DNA of 64,000 nt, from NCBI GenBank assembly GCA_002633085.1, contig NSIV01000006.1:120343-184342 (forward strand), in the 5' to 3' direction. This document shows, in pieces, positions 37,137-44,979 of the stretch. The DNA is from Curvibacter sp. PD_MW3 (GTDB taxonomy: Bacteria; Pseudomonadota; Gammaproteobacteria; Burkholderiales; Burkholderiaceae_C). A program made the translations under genes and the position numbers. Every line of letters begins with the position of its first letter. Position 1 is the first letter of the stretch. The notes beneath the pieces are model-generated. The model was not told the origin of the DNA. It was given only the letters and a program-made list of their open reading frames with translations, and did not search any database.

Positions 37137-37949
37137 ATGAAGTTGTTTGCGCGTATCGTTGCAGCAGTTCTGGCCTGTGGCACCGTTTTTTCGGCCCATG
37201 CCCTGGTCATCGGCATCACGGAGGGCGTGACCTACCGCGCCACCGACAACGAGATCGAAGCCCGCTTTGACGCCATTGCCAAGGTACTGGGCACCGCGAC
37301 CCGTCAACCCATCAAGGTGCAGGTCATCAGCAGCTACAACGGCCTGCGCGACGCCCTGAAAAAAGGTCAGCTGGACCTGGCGTTCATCCACCCGTCCCAC
37401 ATCGCGTTCGAAGCCATCAAGGGCAGCGGCTTCAAGGCCTTGGCCTGGACCGCCGGCTATACCGAATACAAGGTATCGCTGCTGTGCAAGGAACCACAGC
37501 CGATCCAGGACTGGGCCACGGTGGCCGGCAAGGCCTTTGTGACGCCGGACCCGGACTCCATCACCGCGGTCATGACGCGCGCCATGCTGGCCGAACACAA
37601 ACTGAAGCCGATTGACGTGAAACTGCAGACCACGCGCTACCAGGATGCCGTGCCCTTCTATGTCGAGAACGGTTTCGCGGCCTATGGTGCCACCGCCTCC
37701 GGCAGCGTGATCAAGGCATGGAAAGATAAGGGGGGCAAAACCTGTGCCGAATCGCGTCCCATGCCCATCAAGCAGTGGATTGCCTCCCCCCGGCTCGACC
37801 CCTCTGTTGCCAACGCCTTGCGTGACGCCCTGCTCGGGCTCGACCAGAGCGAGCCTGGCCGCCGGGCTCTGGCGACCTCGGGCTACAAAGGTTTTGTCGC
37901 GCCGTCCGATGAGCAGGAAAAAAAGCTCATCCTCTGGCTCGGTCTCTGA
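37137..37949 (+). CDS. PhnD-like phosphate/phosphite/phosphonate-binding protein
   Basis: Periplasmic solute-binding protein of 270 residues from the ATG at 37137, chosen for its signal peptide (MKLFARIVAAVLACGTVFSAHA) and GGGGGAG ribosome binding site. The mature part shows PhnD/PtxB-like features: QLDLAFIHPSHIAFEAI, PDSITAVMTR and FYVENGFAAYGATASG. Family members feed ABC importers, but no permease or ATPase gene follows, so it is an orphan component here. The ligand is not predictable. It is convergent with the phoD-like gene. Confidence 0.85.
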   Translation: MKLFARIVAAVLACGTVFSAHALVIGITEGVTYRATDNEIEARFDAIAKVLGTATRQPIKVQVISSYNGLRDALKKGQLDLAFIHPSHIAFEAIKGSGFKALAWTAGYTEYKVSLLCKEPQPIQDWATVAGKAFVTPDPDSITAVMTRAMLAEHKLKPIDVKLQTTRYQDAVPFYVENGFAAYGATASGSVIKAWKDKGGKTCAESRPMPIKQWIASPRLDPSVANALRDALLGLDQSEPGRRALATSGYKGFVAPSDEQEKKLILWLGL

Positions 37950-37952
37950 GCG

Positions 37953-39560
37953 CTAGACCCGCTCAATCACCGGGCGACCGGACGCCACGGCAAAACGCGC
38001 GAGGGTTTTGACACCCGAGACCGGGTTTTTCGCATCCTCTACTGCGCGCAGTGTGGTGCTGAGTTGCCCCGGCGTGAACTCCACGACCCCGTAGCCGCGG
38101 TACTGAGCATCGGCAAACACGAAATGCGGATTCTCGGTCAGGCGTTCGGCCACCTGGGCCACGCCACCCGCACGCGAACTGATGCTGGTTCCGCAGAACT
38201 CCACCCCCACGCTCGGACTGGCGGCATCGGCATAGTCCGCCTTGATGTGGCCGACCCAGTTCTCATGCACATCACCGCCCAACACCACCGGGTTGGCCAC
38301 TTGCTTGTGACGTAGCGTGTCCGTCAGGCGTGTGCGGGCAGCTGCGTAGCCGTCCCAGCCGTCGTTCCACAGGCGTTGCCCTGGCCCAGGACGCGCGTCA
38401 CGCATGCCCAACAGCGTCTGCTGCCCGATCACGTTCCAGCGCCCCCCCGAACGGGCCAGTGCGCCATCGAGCCAAAGCTCTTGTTCACGCCCCAGGTAGC
38501 TGCGCTGCGGATCGCCCCAGTCAGCACAGTGCGCCGGATCAATCAGACTGCCGCCTGCTTTGCCATCTTTCAGGCAGGGCTGGCGGTCGCGGTACTGCCG
38601 CGCATCGAGCAAATAGATGGAAGCCAGTCGGCCAAACGGCACCTGCCGGTAGATGCGCATTTCAGCTCCCCGCGCCAGCCCGGCCAGCGCCTGGGTCAGC
38701 ACCGAAGCCCTGAGCGGCATGTGCTCGTAATAGGCCTGGTAGGCCGCAGCACGGCGGGCCGCGAAGTCCGCCACCGTGCCCATGCCGAGCACACCATTGC
38801 CCTCGTGCAGCCCCGCATAATCGTTCTGCACTTCATGGTCATCCCAGGTCACGAGCCAGGGGCACGTCGCGTGCATGGCCTGCAGGTTGGCATCGCTCTT
38901 GTGCATGGCATAACGCTGGCGGTAGTCATCCAGCGTCAGCACCCAGCCCCCTGTCACTGCGCGCACGGCATTGACAGCACCTGGGTACTCGTAGATGTAG
39001 TCGCCCAGGAACAGCACGGCGTCCAGGTTTTCGGCGCGCATATGGTGCCAGGCGCTGTAGAAACCATGCTCCCAGCGCTGGCAGGAGGCGTAGCCCAGCC
39101 GCAGCCGGTCGGGGTTGGCATCAGGGGCCGGGAAGGTGCGTGTGCGGCCAATCGGGCTGACGGCGTCGCCGACCATGAAACGGTAAAAGTACCAGCGGTC
39201 CGGCGCCAGCCCCGTGACTTCGGCGTGTACCGAATGGGCCAACTCCGGCAGAGCCTGCACTTGGCCACTGCGGGCCACACGGCTGAAGCCCTCGTCATGT
39301 GCCACTTCCCAGCGTAGCGTGACCGGACCGCGCAAGGGCTCGGCTGGCAGCAGGCGCGTCCACAGCACCACCGAATCGTGCGCCGGCGAGCCACTGGCCA
39401 CGCCGAGCGCAAAGGGATCACGCGTCCAGCGCGGCTGGCTCCAGGCGCTACGGGGCAGCCACAAGGTGCCGGCCGCAGCCACGGTCAGCTTGAGCAGCTC
39501 ACGGCGGTCGGGGGCGGAAGCACGGGGTTGGGTTGGTGGCATCGCGGTCAGACAGGCCAT
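37953..39560 (-). CDS. PhoD-like alkaline phosphatase, Tat-exported
   Basis: Protein of 535 residues with a twin-arginine signal (DRRELLKLTVAAAGTLWLP) and the PhoD-family fold: FALGVASGSPAHDSVVLWTR, LGDYIYEYPG, VTWDDHEVQNDYAGL and VVLGGDVHENW, the metal and substrate residues of the calcium/iron-dependent phosphatases/phosphodiesterases. It would act in the periplasm. ATGs at 39560 and 39542 are both possible. It sits next to the phosphate/phosphonate-binding protein, suggesting joint phosphorus scavenging (inference). Confidence 0.9.
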   Translation of the reverse strand: MACLTAMPPTQPRASAPDRRELLKLTVAAAGTLWLPRSAWSQPRWTRDPFALGVASGSPAHDSVVLWTRLLPAEPLRGPVTLRWEVAHDEGFSRVARSGQVQALPELAHSVHAEVTGLAPDRWYFYRFMVGDAVSPIGRTRTFPAPDANPDRLRLGYASCQRWEHGFYSAWHHMRAENLDAVLFLGDYIYEYPGAVNAVRAVTGGWVLTLDDYRQRYAMHKSDANLQAMHATCPWLVTWDDHEVQNDYAGLHEGNGVLGMGTVADFAARRAAAYQAYYEHMPLRASVLTQALAGLARGAEMRIYRQVPFGRLASIYLLDARQYRDRQPCLKDGKAGGSLIDPAHCADWGDPQRSYLGREQELWLDGALARSGGRWNVIGQQTLLGMRDARPGPGQRLWNDGWDGYAAARTRLTDTLRHKQVANPVVLGGDVHENWVGHIKADYADAASPSVGVEFCGTSISSRAGGVAQVAERLTENPHFVFADAQYRGYGVVEFTPGQLSTTLRAVEDAKNPVSGVKTLARFAVASGRPVIERV

Positions 39561-39613
39561 AAATACCCATCATGCCACCGGCTTCATACAGCTCGCCAGT
39601 TACAAAGTCGCCG

Positions 39614-39642
39614 TTGACACGTCCGCTTGCCAGCCCTAGAGT
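39614..39642 (+). promoter_or_regulatory. Sigma70-type promoter for small-protein pair
   Basis: TTGACA (39614-39619), 17-base spacer and TAGAGT (39637-39642). The -35 is a perfect match and the -10 matches 4 of 6. It directs transcription to about 39650, with a leader of about 28 bases. A TTTGTAAC on the minus strand (39599-39606) lies just upstream of the -35. Confidence 0.6.
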
Positions 39643-39677
39643 CAAAAGCAACATCGTTGGAATTTCAGGAGTCCCGC

Positions 39678-39881
39678 ATGGCCGTTTCCTCCGCCACCCA
39701 AGCCATCAGCACCCCGCCGCCGCCCAAGGCGCGTCAGGCCGAGGAAGTTCGTGCACAGGAATACCGTGCCGAGCAGCAGAAAGCAGCCGAGCGGGCACAA
39801 GAAGAAGCCCGGCGCAACGCACAACCGGTGGTGAACACGCAAGGCCAGACCACCGGCCGCATCGTCAACACCACTGCGTAA
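39678..39881 (+). CDS. Small protein 1 with C-terminal NTxGxTTGR motif
   Basis: Protein of 67 residues that I do not recognise. It starts MAVSSATQAISTPPPPKARQ behind a strong ribosome binding site (TTTCAGGAG) and a good sigma70 promoter. The middle is a charged Ala/Gln/Arg/Glu helix and the end is VVNTQGQTTGRIVNTTA. That ending is shared with the next gene's protein (10 of 17 residues identical, both terminating in Ala). No signal peptide or membrane segment. The open frame could start earlier (39627), but the Shine-Dalgarno favours 39678. Confidence 0.75.
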   Translation: MAVSSATQAISTPPPPKARQAEEVRAQEYRAEQQKAAERAQEEARRNAQPVVNTQGQTTGRIVNTTA

Positions 39882-39894
39882 AACGGGATAAACC

Positions 39895-40167
39895 GTGTTT
39901 GGCCTCGCCCCCACCTCCAGCGGCCTGCCGAGTGCGCAGTTGAGCCTGTACCAGGCCAAACTGCAGCAGGCACGGCGCGAGGCGGCGCAGGCACAGGCTC
40001 AGGTGCAATCACTGGAAGCGCAAACCGAAACCGCACGTCAGGAAGCAGCTCAGGCGCGGAACGAGGTTCATAGTCTTGAAGGCAAGGGAGCGCCACGCAA
40101 CGACGCTACGCCCACACTGAACACCCGGGGCGAAACCACCGGCCGCCTGCTCAACACGCAGGCCTGA
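39895..40167 (+). CDS. Small protein 2 with C-terminal NTxGxTTGR motif
   Basis: Protein of 90 residues, GTG start (39895), 13 bases after the previous stop. A short Gly/Ser/Leu segment is followed by a predicted coiled-coil/helix (residues about 19-60, KLQQARREAAQAQAQVQSL), then TLNTRGETTGRLLNTQA. Its ending matches small protein 1, so the two are probably related by duplication or share a partner (inference). Function unknown. Confidence 0.72.
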   Translation: MFGLAPTSSGLPSAQLSLYQAKLQQARREAAQAQAQVQSLEAQTETARQEAAQARNEVHSLEGKGAPRNDATPTLNTRGETTGRLLNTQA

Positions 40168-40186
40168 CGCGGCTCTTTCGCTGTTA

Positions 40187-40921
40187 TCAGCCGCGCTGGC
40201 GCAGCGCCTCGTACAGGCACACACCGCTGGCCACCGACACATTCAGGCTCTCCACGCCACCCTTCATCGGAATGCTCACCAGCTCATCGCAGGTCTTGCG
40301 CGTGAGTTGCCGCATGCCCTGCCCCTCAGCGCCAAGCACCAATGCCACCGGGCCTTTCAAATCGACCTGGTACATCGTCTTGGGGGCATCGTCGCTGGTG
40401 CCGATGCACCAGATGTTGCGCTCCTTGAGCTCGTTCAGGGTGCGCGCCAGGTTGGTCACCATGAAGTACGGCACGGTCTCCGCCGCACCGCTGGCCACCT
40501 TGGCCACCGTGGCATTGATGCCCACCGCATGGTCCTTGGGGGCAATCACGGCATGAGCCCCCGCCCCGTCGGCCACGCGCAGACAGGCGCCCAGGTTGTG
40601 CGGATCGGTCACGCCGTCGAGCACCAGCAACAAGGGTGGCTCGGTCAGGCTGTCCAGCAAGTCGTCCAGCGAATGAACTTGAGCCACCGGCTCAACCCGC
40701 GCCGCCACCCCCTGGTGGCCGTGGCTACCGGCCAGCTTGGCCAGGCGCAGACCATCGGCCTCGATCAGACGTACCCCGGCTTCGGTGGCTTTTTCCAGAA
40801 ACTGGCGCATGCGCGCATCGCGCCGCGTCGGCTCGTAATAGATTTCGATGATGGATTTCGGTGCCGTCTTCAGACGAACACCCACGGCATGAAAGCCGAA
40901 CAGGACTTTGGGCGATGACAT
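40187..40921 (-). CDS. rlmB: 23S rRNA guanosine-2251 2'-O-methyltransferase RlmB
   Basis: TrmH/SPOUT family enzyme of 244 residues with an N-terminal substrate-binding domain and the knotted catalytic domain: [40 protein letters not shown] and [14 protein letters not shown]. It methylates the 2'-O of G2251 in the peptidyl-transferase region. It is convergent with the small-protein pair. Confidence 0.95.
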   Translation of the reverse strand: MSSPKVLFGFHAVGVRLKTAPKSIIEIYYEPTRRDARMRQFLEKATEAGVRLIEADGLRLAKLAGSHGHQGVAARVEPVAQVHSLDDLLDSLTEPPLLLVLDGVTDPHNLGACLRVADGAGAHAVIAPKDHAVGINATVAKVASGAAETVPYFMVTNLARTLNELKERNIWCIGTSDDAPKTMYQVDLKGPVALVLGAEGQGMRQLTRKTCDELVSIPMKGGVESLNVSVASGVCLYEALRQRG

Positions 40922-40956
40922 GGGGATGGATTATCCCCTCTTGTTCTGCCGTGTTG

Positions 40957-41637
40957 TTATGCCGCTTCTGCAGCCATGCGTCCGGCCTCGATGGTGATGC
41001 GCCGCTCACAGCGACGTGCAATGCCCGCATCATGTGTCACCAGCAGCAGCGTCGTGCCCTGCTCGCGGTTGAGTTCGAACATCAGTTCCATCACCTTCTC
41101 ACCGGTGGCAAAGTCCAGGCTGCCAGTCGGCTCGTCGGCCAGCAGCACCGCAGGTTGCACGACAAAAGCACGCGCCAGCGCCACCCGCTGCTGCTCGCCG
41201 CCGGACAGCACCTTGGGATAATGGCCCAGGCGCTGGCTCAGACCCACGCGGCCCAGCATCTCGGTGGCGGCCTGACGCGCATCCTTGCGGCCGGCCAGCT
41301 CCAGCGGGAGCATCACGTTTTCCAGTGCCGTCAGATGGCCCAGCAACTGGAAGCTCTGGAACACGAACCCCACCTTGTGCGCCCGCAGCGCGGCACGGGC
41401 ATCCTCGTCCAGCGCAAACAGGTCCTGGCCGGCCAGACGCACCGAGCCCCGTGTGGGCGTATCGAGCCCCGCAATGATGGACAGCAGCGTGCTCTTGCCC
41501 GAGCCCGAAGCGCCGACAATGGCCACCGTCTGCCGTGCCGGCACGTGGAAGTCGATATCGCGCAAAATGTCGAGAGTGCCGGTGGAGTCGGTCACCGACT
41601 TGTACACATCCTCCACGGAGATGATGGATTCAGACAT
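40957..41637 (-). CDS. LolD-like/YbbA-like ABC transporter ATP-binding protein
   Basis: Protein of 226 residues with Walker A GASGSGKS, Q-loop, signature LSGGEQQR, Walker B VLLADEPTGSLD and H-loop THD. It belongs to the LolD/MacB/YbbA group of cytoplasmic ATPases that work with lipoprotein- or macrolide-export permeases. E. coli ybbA also lies divergent to tesA, so this may be the YbbA orthologue. Its start codon overlaps the tesA start codon on the other strand. No permease gene is adjacent. Confidence 0.86.
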   Translation of the reverse strand: MSESIISVEDVYKSVTDSTGTLDILRDIDFHVPARQTVAIVGASGSGKSTLLSIIAGLDTPTRGSVRLAGQDLFALDEDARAALRAHKVGFVFQSFQLLGHLTALENVMLPLELAGRKDARQAATEMLGRVGLSQRLGHYPKVLSGGEQQRVALARAFVVQPAVLLADEPTGSLDFATGEKVMELMFELNREQGTTLLLVTHDAGIARRCERRITIEAGRMAAEAA

Positions 41638-42280
41638 GAGGCTTTCTTTGTTTCGACGCTACTTTATCGCGATCGGCCTGCTGGCGGCAGCTGCAGGGTT
41701 TTGCCAGGCTGCGGAACCCACCTCACGCACCGTGCTGGTGCTGGGTGATTCACTCAGCGCCGAGTATGGCCTGAAACGCGGCAGCGGCTGGGTGGCCCTG
41801 ATGGAGCAGCGGCTGGCACGCGAGAAGAAGCCGCTCTCGGTCATCAACGCCAGCATCAGCGGCGACACCACCTTTGGCGGCCGTTCGCGCCTGCCGGCCC
41901 TGCTAGCGCAGCACCGACCCGGCATTGTGGTGATTGAGCTCGGCGGCAATGACGCCTTGCGCGGTCTGGCCCTGTCCAATACCGAGGACAATCTGGCCTG
42001 GATGACGCAGGCCGCACAAAAAGCCGGCGCCCGAGTGCTGCTGCTGGGCATGCAGATGCCGCCCAATTATGGGCAGGACTACGCCAACCGTTTTTCTGCG
42101 CTGTACCGCAACGTGGCACGCACGCACAAGGCGCTGCTGGTGCCCTTCCTGCTCAAGGGCGTGGGTGATGTACCGGATGCCGCGCGGCTGTTCCAGGCTG
42201 ACCGCATCCACCCGAACGAGCAAGCGCAACCCATCCTGCTGGACAACGTCTGGCCGGAGTTGAAGAAACTGATTTCATGA
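41636..42280 (+). CDS. tesA: Arylesterase/lysophospholipase TesA
   Basis: SGNH/GDSL hydrolase of 214 residues with a signal peptide (LFRRYFIAIGLLAAAAGFCQAA). Catalytic blocks: VLGDSLSAEYG (Ser), ASISGDTTFGG (Gly), IELGGNDALRG (Asn) and DRIHPNEQAQ (Asp-His). It is a periplasmic enzyme cleaving acyl-CoA or acyl esters. The ATG (41636) overlaps the opposing ATPase start codon; mnmH overlaps its stop as ATGA. Confidence 0.92.
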   Translation: MRLSLFRRYFIAIGLLAAAAGFCQAAEPTSRTVLVLGDSLSAEYGLKRGSGWVALMEQRLAREKKPLSVINASISGDTTFGGRSRLPALLAQHRPGIVVIELGGNDALRGLALSNTEDNLAWMTQAAQKAGARVLLLGMQMPPNYGQDYANRFSALYRNVARTHKALLVPFLLKGVGDVPDAARLFQADRIHPNEQAQPILLDNVWPELKKLIS

Positions 42281-43350
42281 GTTTGACCACCATCACTGCC
42301 GAAGAGGCGCTGCGCCGCCTCGACGAGTTCGACACCCTCATCGACGCCCGCAGCGAAGATGAATACGCCGAAGACCATCTGCCGGGCGCCGTCAACTGGC
42401 CCACGCTCAACAACGAAGAGCGCAAACTGGTGGGCACGATGTACAAGCAGGTCAACGCCTTCGAAGCCAGCAAACGCGGCGCAGCCATGGCGGCGCGCAA
42501 TATCGCCCATCACATCGAGCGCGAGCTGCTGGACAAACCCAAGGGCTGGAAGCCGCTGGCCTACTGCTGGCGCGGCGGCAAGCGCAGCGGCTCCCTCTCG
42601 CTGGTGTTGAGCCAGATCGGCTTTCGCATCACCCTGCTCGAAGGCGGCTACAAGGCCTTCCGAAACGCACTATTGGAAGACATTCCGCGCCTGGCGCCGA
42701 AATTCGACTGGCGCGTGATCTGCGGCACTACCGGCTCCGGCAAGACACGGCTGTTGCAGGCCCTGGAAAAAGCCGGGGCCCAGGTGCTCGACCTGGAAGC
42801 GCTCGCGAACCATCGCAGTTCGGTCCTGGGTGCCATTCCCGGCGTGCCGCAGCCTTCACAAAGGCACTTTGACACCCGTATCTGGGACGCGTTGCGCCGG
42901 CTTGACCCGGCACGCCCGGTGTTTGTGGAAAGTGAAAGCAAGAAAGTCGGTAATGTGGCGGTGCCGGCAGCCCTGATCGAAGCCATGCGTGCCGGTCAGT
43001 GCCTCAACCTGGTGCTGCCCGATGAGCAGCGGGTGGCACTGCTGCTGGAAGACTACGATTTTTTCGTGCGCGACAGCGAAGCTTTTTGCGAACGACTCGA
43101 CGCGCTGACCCAATTGCGCGGCAAGCAGGTGGTTGAGGGCTGGAAAGCCCAGGTCCGCGCCGGCCAGACTGAACCGGTGGTGCGCGACCTGCTGCTGAGC
43201 CACTATGACCCGGTGTATTTGCAGTCGATGCAACGCAACTTCAAGCAGTATGCCCAGGCTCAGGCCATCAGCCCACAGGACCGCTCTGTGCAAGCGATGC
43301 AGGTACTGGCCAATGAGCTGGTGCTTCAGCAGGCTGGCGCCACCGCATGA
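42277..43350 (+). CDS. mnmH: tRNA 2-selenouridine synthase MnmH (SelU)
   Basis: Converts 2-thiouridine to geranyl-2-thiouridine and 2-selenouridine at the tRNA wobble position. A rhodanese domain carries the active-site Cys at residue 97 in AYCWRGGKRSGS, the same position as in E. coli SelU. The C-terminal P-loop domain has CGTTGSGKT (about 149-157). The 357-residue length is typical. It needs selenophosphate from SelD, which is not in this window. Coupled to tesA and the DUF1993 gene by ATGA overlaps. Confidence 0.95.
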   Translation: MSLTTITAEEALRRLDEFDTLIDARSEDEYAEDHLPGAVNWPTLNNEERKLVGTMYKQVNAFEASKRGAAMAARNIAHHIERELLDKPKGWKPLAYCWRGGKRSGSLSLVLSQIGFRITLLEGGYKAFRNALLEDIPRLAPKFDWRVICGTTGSGKTRLLQALEKAGAQVLDLEALANHRSSVLGAIPGVPQPSQRHFDTRIWDALRRLDPARPVFVESESKKVGNVAVPAALIEAMRAGQCLNLVLPDEQRVALLLEDYDFFVRDSEAFCERLDALTQLRGKQVVEGWKAQVRAGQTEPVVRDLLLSHYDPVYLQSMQRNFKQYAQAQAISPQDRSVQAMQVLANELVLQQAGATA

Positions 43351-43856
43351 GACTGTCCGCGGCCAGCCTGCCGCTGTTTCGCAAGGTCTTGGGCAATCTG
43401 CGGCACATCGTGCAAAAAGGCATAAACGACGCCCAGGCGCGTGGCTACGCCCCGCAGGTTCTGATGCAAGCCCGCTTGGCGCCGGACATGCTGCCTTTTT
43501 CACGGCAGGTCACGGTGGCCTGTGATGTGGTCAAGATCTGGGGCCACCGCATGCAAGACCTGGAACCACCCAAATACCCCAATGACGAAACGACATTGGA
43601 AGAGTTGCAGACCCGCATCGATCAGACCTTGGTCTGGCTCGCCACCCTACCGTCGACTGTGCTGGACGAGGCCGAGGATCGGGACATCACCATGCCAGCC
43701 GGCCATGGCCAAACCAGGACGCTGCGCAGCGATGACTATCTGCAGCACTGGGCCCTGCCCAATCTATTTTTCCACATCACGACGGCGTACGCCATCTTGA
43801 GACATAACGGGGTGCCACTGAACAAGCACGACTACCTGTACGGCCCAGGTAGCTGA
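43347..43856 (+). CDS. DUF1993 family protein
   Basis: Protein of 169 residues matching the DUF1993 family (e.g. FRKVLGNLRHIVQKG, ARLAPDMLPFSRQV, TLEELQTRIDQTL, LPNLFFHITTAYAILRHNGV). The histidine-containing helical bundle pattern recalls DinB-like folds (inference). Function is not known. It overlaps the mnmH stop as ATGA. A 7-bp inverted repeat (CTACCTG/CAGGTAG, 43832-43852) lies at its 3' end without a T run. Confidence 0.8.
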   Translation: MRLSAASLPLFRKVLGNLRHIVQKGINDAQARGYAPQVLMQARLAPDMLPFSRQVTVACDVVKIWGHRMQDLEPPKYPNDETTLEELQTRIDQTLVWLATLPSTVLDEAEDRDITMPAGHGQTRTLRSDDYLQHWALPNLFFHITTAYAILRHNGVPLNKHDYLYGPGS

Positions 43857-43930
43857 CGGCGCAGCGCTTCTCATGGCGCGCCATCAGAACGGACGGCGCA
43901 TGAATTTCGTTTGGGGATTGCTTGAGAGGA

Positions 43931-43988
43931 GCCCGCGGACCAAGCAGCGGGCGTATTTGACAGTCCTTGGCCACTGGCTTGGCCAAGG
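43931..43988. terminator. Two hairpins between convergent genes
   Basis: GCCCGC/GCGGGC (43931-43936 and 43947-43952) is followed by GTATTT; CCTTGGCCA/TGGCCAAGG (43965-43973 and 43980-43988) is a perfect 9-bp stem with a 6-base loop, starting 8 bases past the minus-strand small gene. They probably end transcription from both sides, though T runs are weak. Bases 43857-43930 show nothing else. Confidence 0.5.
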
Positions 43989-43996
43989 CAGGTGCG

Positions 43997-44185
43997 TCAG
44001 GGCTGCGTGGGCTGGTCTGGCGACTGCGTATCCGGCTCGGACACCTCGCCATCGGGCTGCTCTGCACCATCCTCAGAACCTCCGCCCAGCTTGCGCTCGG
44101 CTTTGTTCTTGAGTTTCTCTTCCTTCTTTCGCTTTTTGGCGAGTTCTTTCTGACGCTTTTCGTATCCGTAGTTGGGTGTAGCCAA
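43997..44185 (-). CDS. Small charged protein of unknown function
   Basis: Protein of 62 residues beginning (TTG) MATPNYGYEKRQKELAKKRK: a Lys-rich helix and an acidic/proline C-terminus (EPDTQSPDQPTQP). A GAGGA ribosome binding site sits about 10 bases before the TTG. A short protein with this start is, from memory, conserved in Burkholderiales without known function. No membrane segment or signal. Confidence 0.6.
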   Translation of the reverse strand: MATPNYGYEKRQKELAKKRKKEEKLKNKAERKLGGGSEDGAEQPDGEVSEPDTQSPDQPTQP

Positions 44186-44247
44186 AGTATGCGTGTCCTC
44201 AAGTTAATGGAGTGACTCTAACATTTCACGAACCACCCCGCGTTGTT

Positions 44248-44874
44248 TCAGCCTCGAGCGAACCACATGAGGCCGAAATTGATGTTCACCACCAGCGCCC
44301 CCAGGACCATCAGGCTTCCCATGGCGCGGGGATGGCCTCGAACCCAGGTGTCGATGCCCATGTGCATCTGATCGAGTCCACGAAGCCAAGTTCGAGTCGA
44401 GTACCACTGATCCGCAGGCTTCCCCACGCCCTTCATCGTGTCTGGAGAAAAAAGCACGAGACCGATTACGACGATTCCCAACAGCCCCCCCGCAACAAGC
44501 GCCCAGCGCACCGTGTCGGCAACAATCAGCGCCAGCATGGGATCAACCGTTTTGTCCGCTCCAACGACAGACACCATACCGCCGGCATTGACCTGCGTGA
44601 CCAAGACAAAGGTCGAGTACGCCGCAAGTGCAATCAGAACGCCACCCATCCGACGCGCAAAGCGATACAAGGCCATGTCGATGTTGCGTGGCACTTCAAG
44701 CCACTTCATGCGGCGCCGCACCGATATCCAGCGATTCCCCTGTTCGAATACTTGGTGCATCCGTGCAGGAAAGAAGATCAGTCCGGCCCCCGTCGCCATG
44801 CCGATCAGGCTGAACACGAAGAAAAATCGAATGAAAAACGGAATCAGGAACTGATCGAAGAGCAGATCACTCAT
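44248..44874 (-). CDS. Integral membrane protein of unknown function
   Basis: Protein of 208 residues with about four to five hydrophobic segments (FFIRFFFVFSLIGMATGAGLIFF, VLIALAAYSTFVLVTQV, VAGGLLGIVVIGLVLF, SLMVLGALVVNINFGL) and basic, Arg/Trp-rich cytosolic loops. The ATG is preceded by AAGGAG. I do not recognise a family. It lies between the small charged gene and the DUF2189 gene, all on the minus strand. Confidence 0.75.
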   Translation of the reverse strand: MSDLLFDQFLIPFFIRFFFVFSLIGMATGAGLIFFPARMHQVFEQGNRWISVRRRMKWLEVPRNIDMALYRFARRMGGVLIALAAYSTFVLVTQVNAGGMVSVVGADKTVDPMLALIVADTVRWALVAGGLLGIVVIGLVLFSPDTMKGVGKPADQWYSTRTWLRGLDQMHMGIDTWVRGHPRAMGSLMVLGALVVNINFGLMWFARG

Positions 44875-44979
44875 GACGGTGGCTCCTTAAAGGCAAACAG
44901 GCTCAGAATGCACTGAAATCGCGCGATAGACAAGCTCCAAATTCAATGCTGGCTTTGTCCCCTGAGGCGGACACGCCCC

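Noticed and set aside
39561..39677. Pho box searched for upstream of the phoD-like gene
   Set aside because: Only scattered CTGTATG/TTGTAAC-like words with wrong spacing are present.
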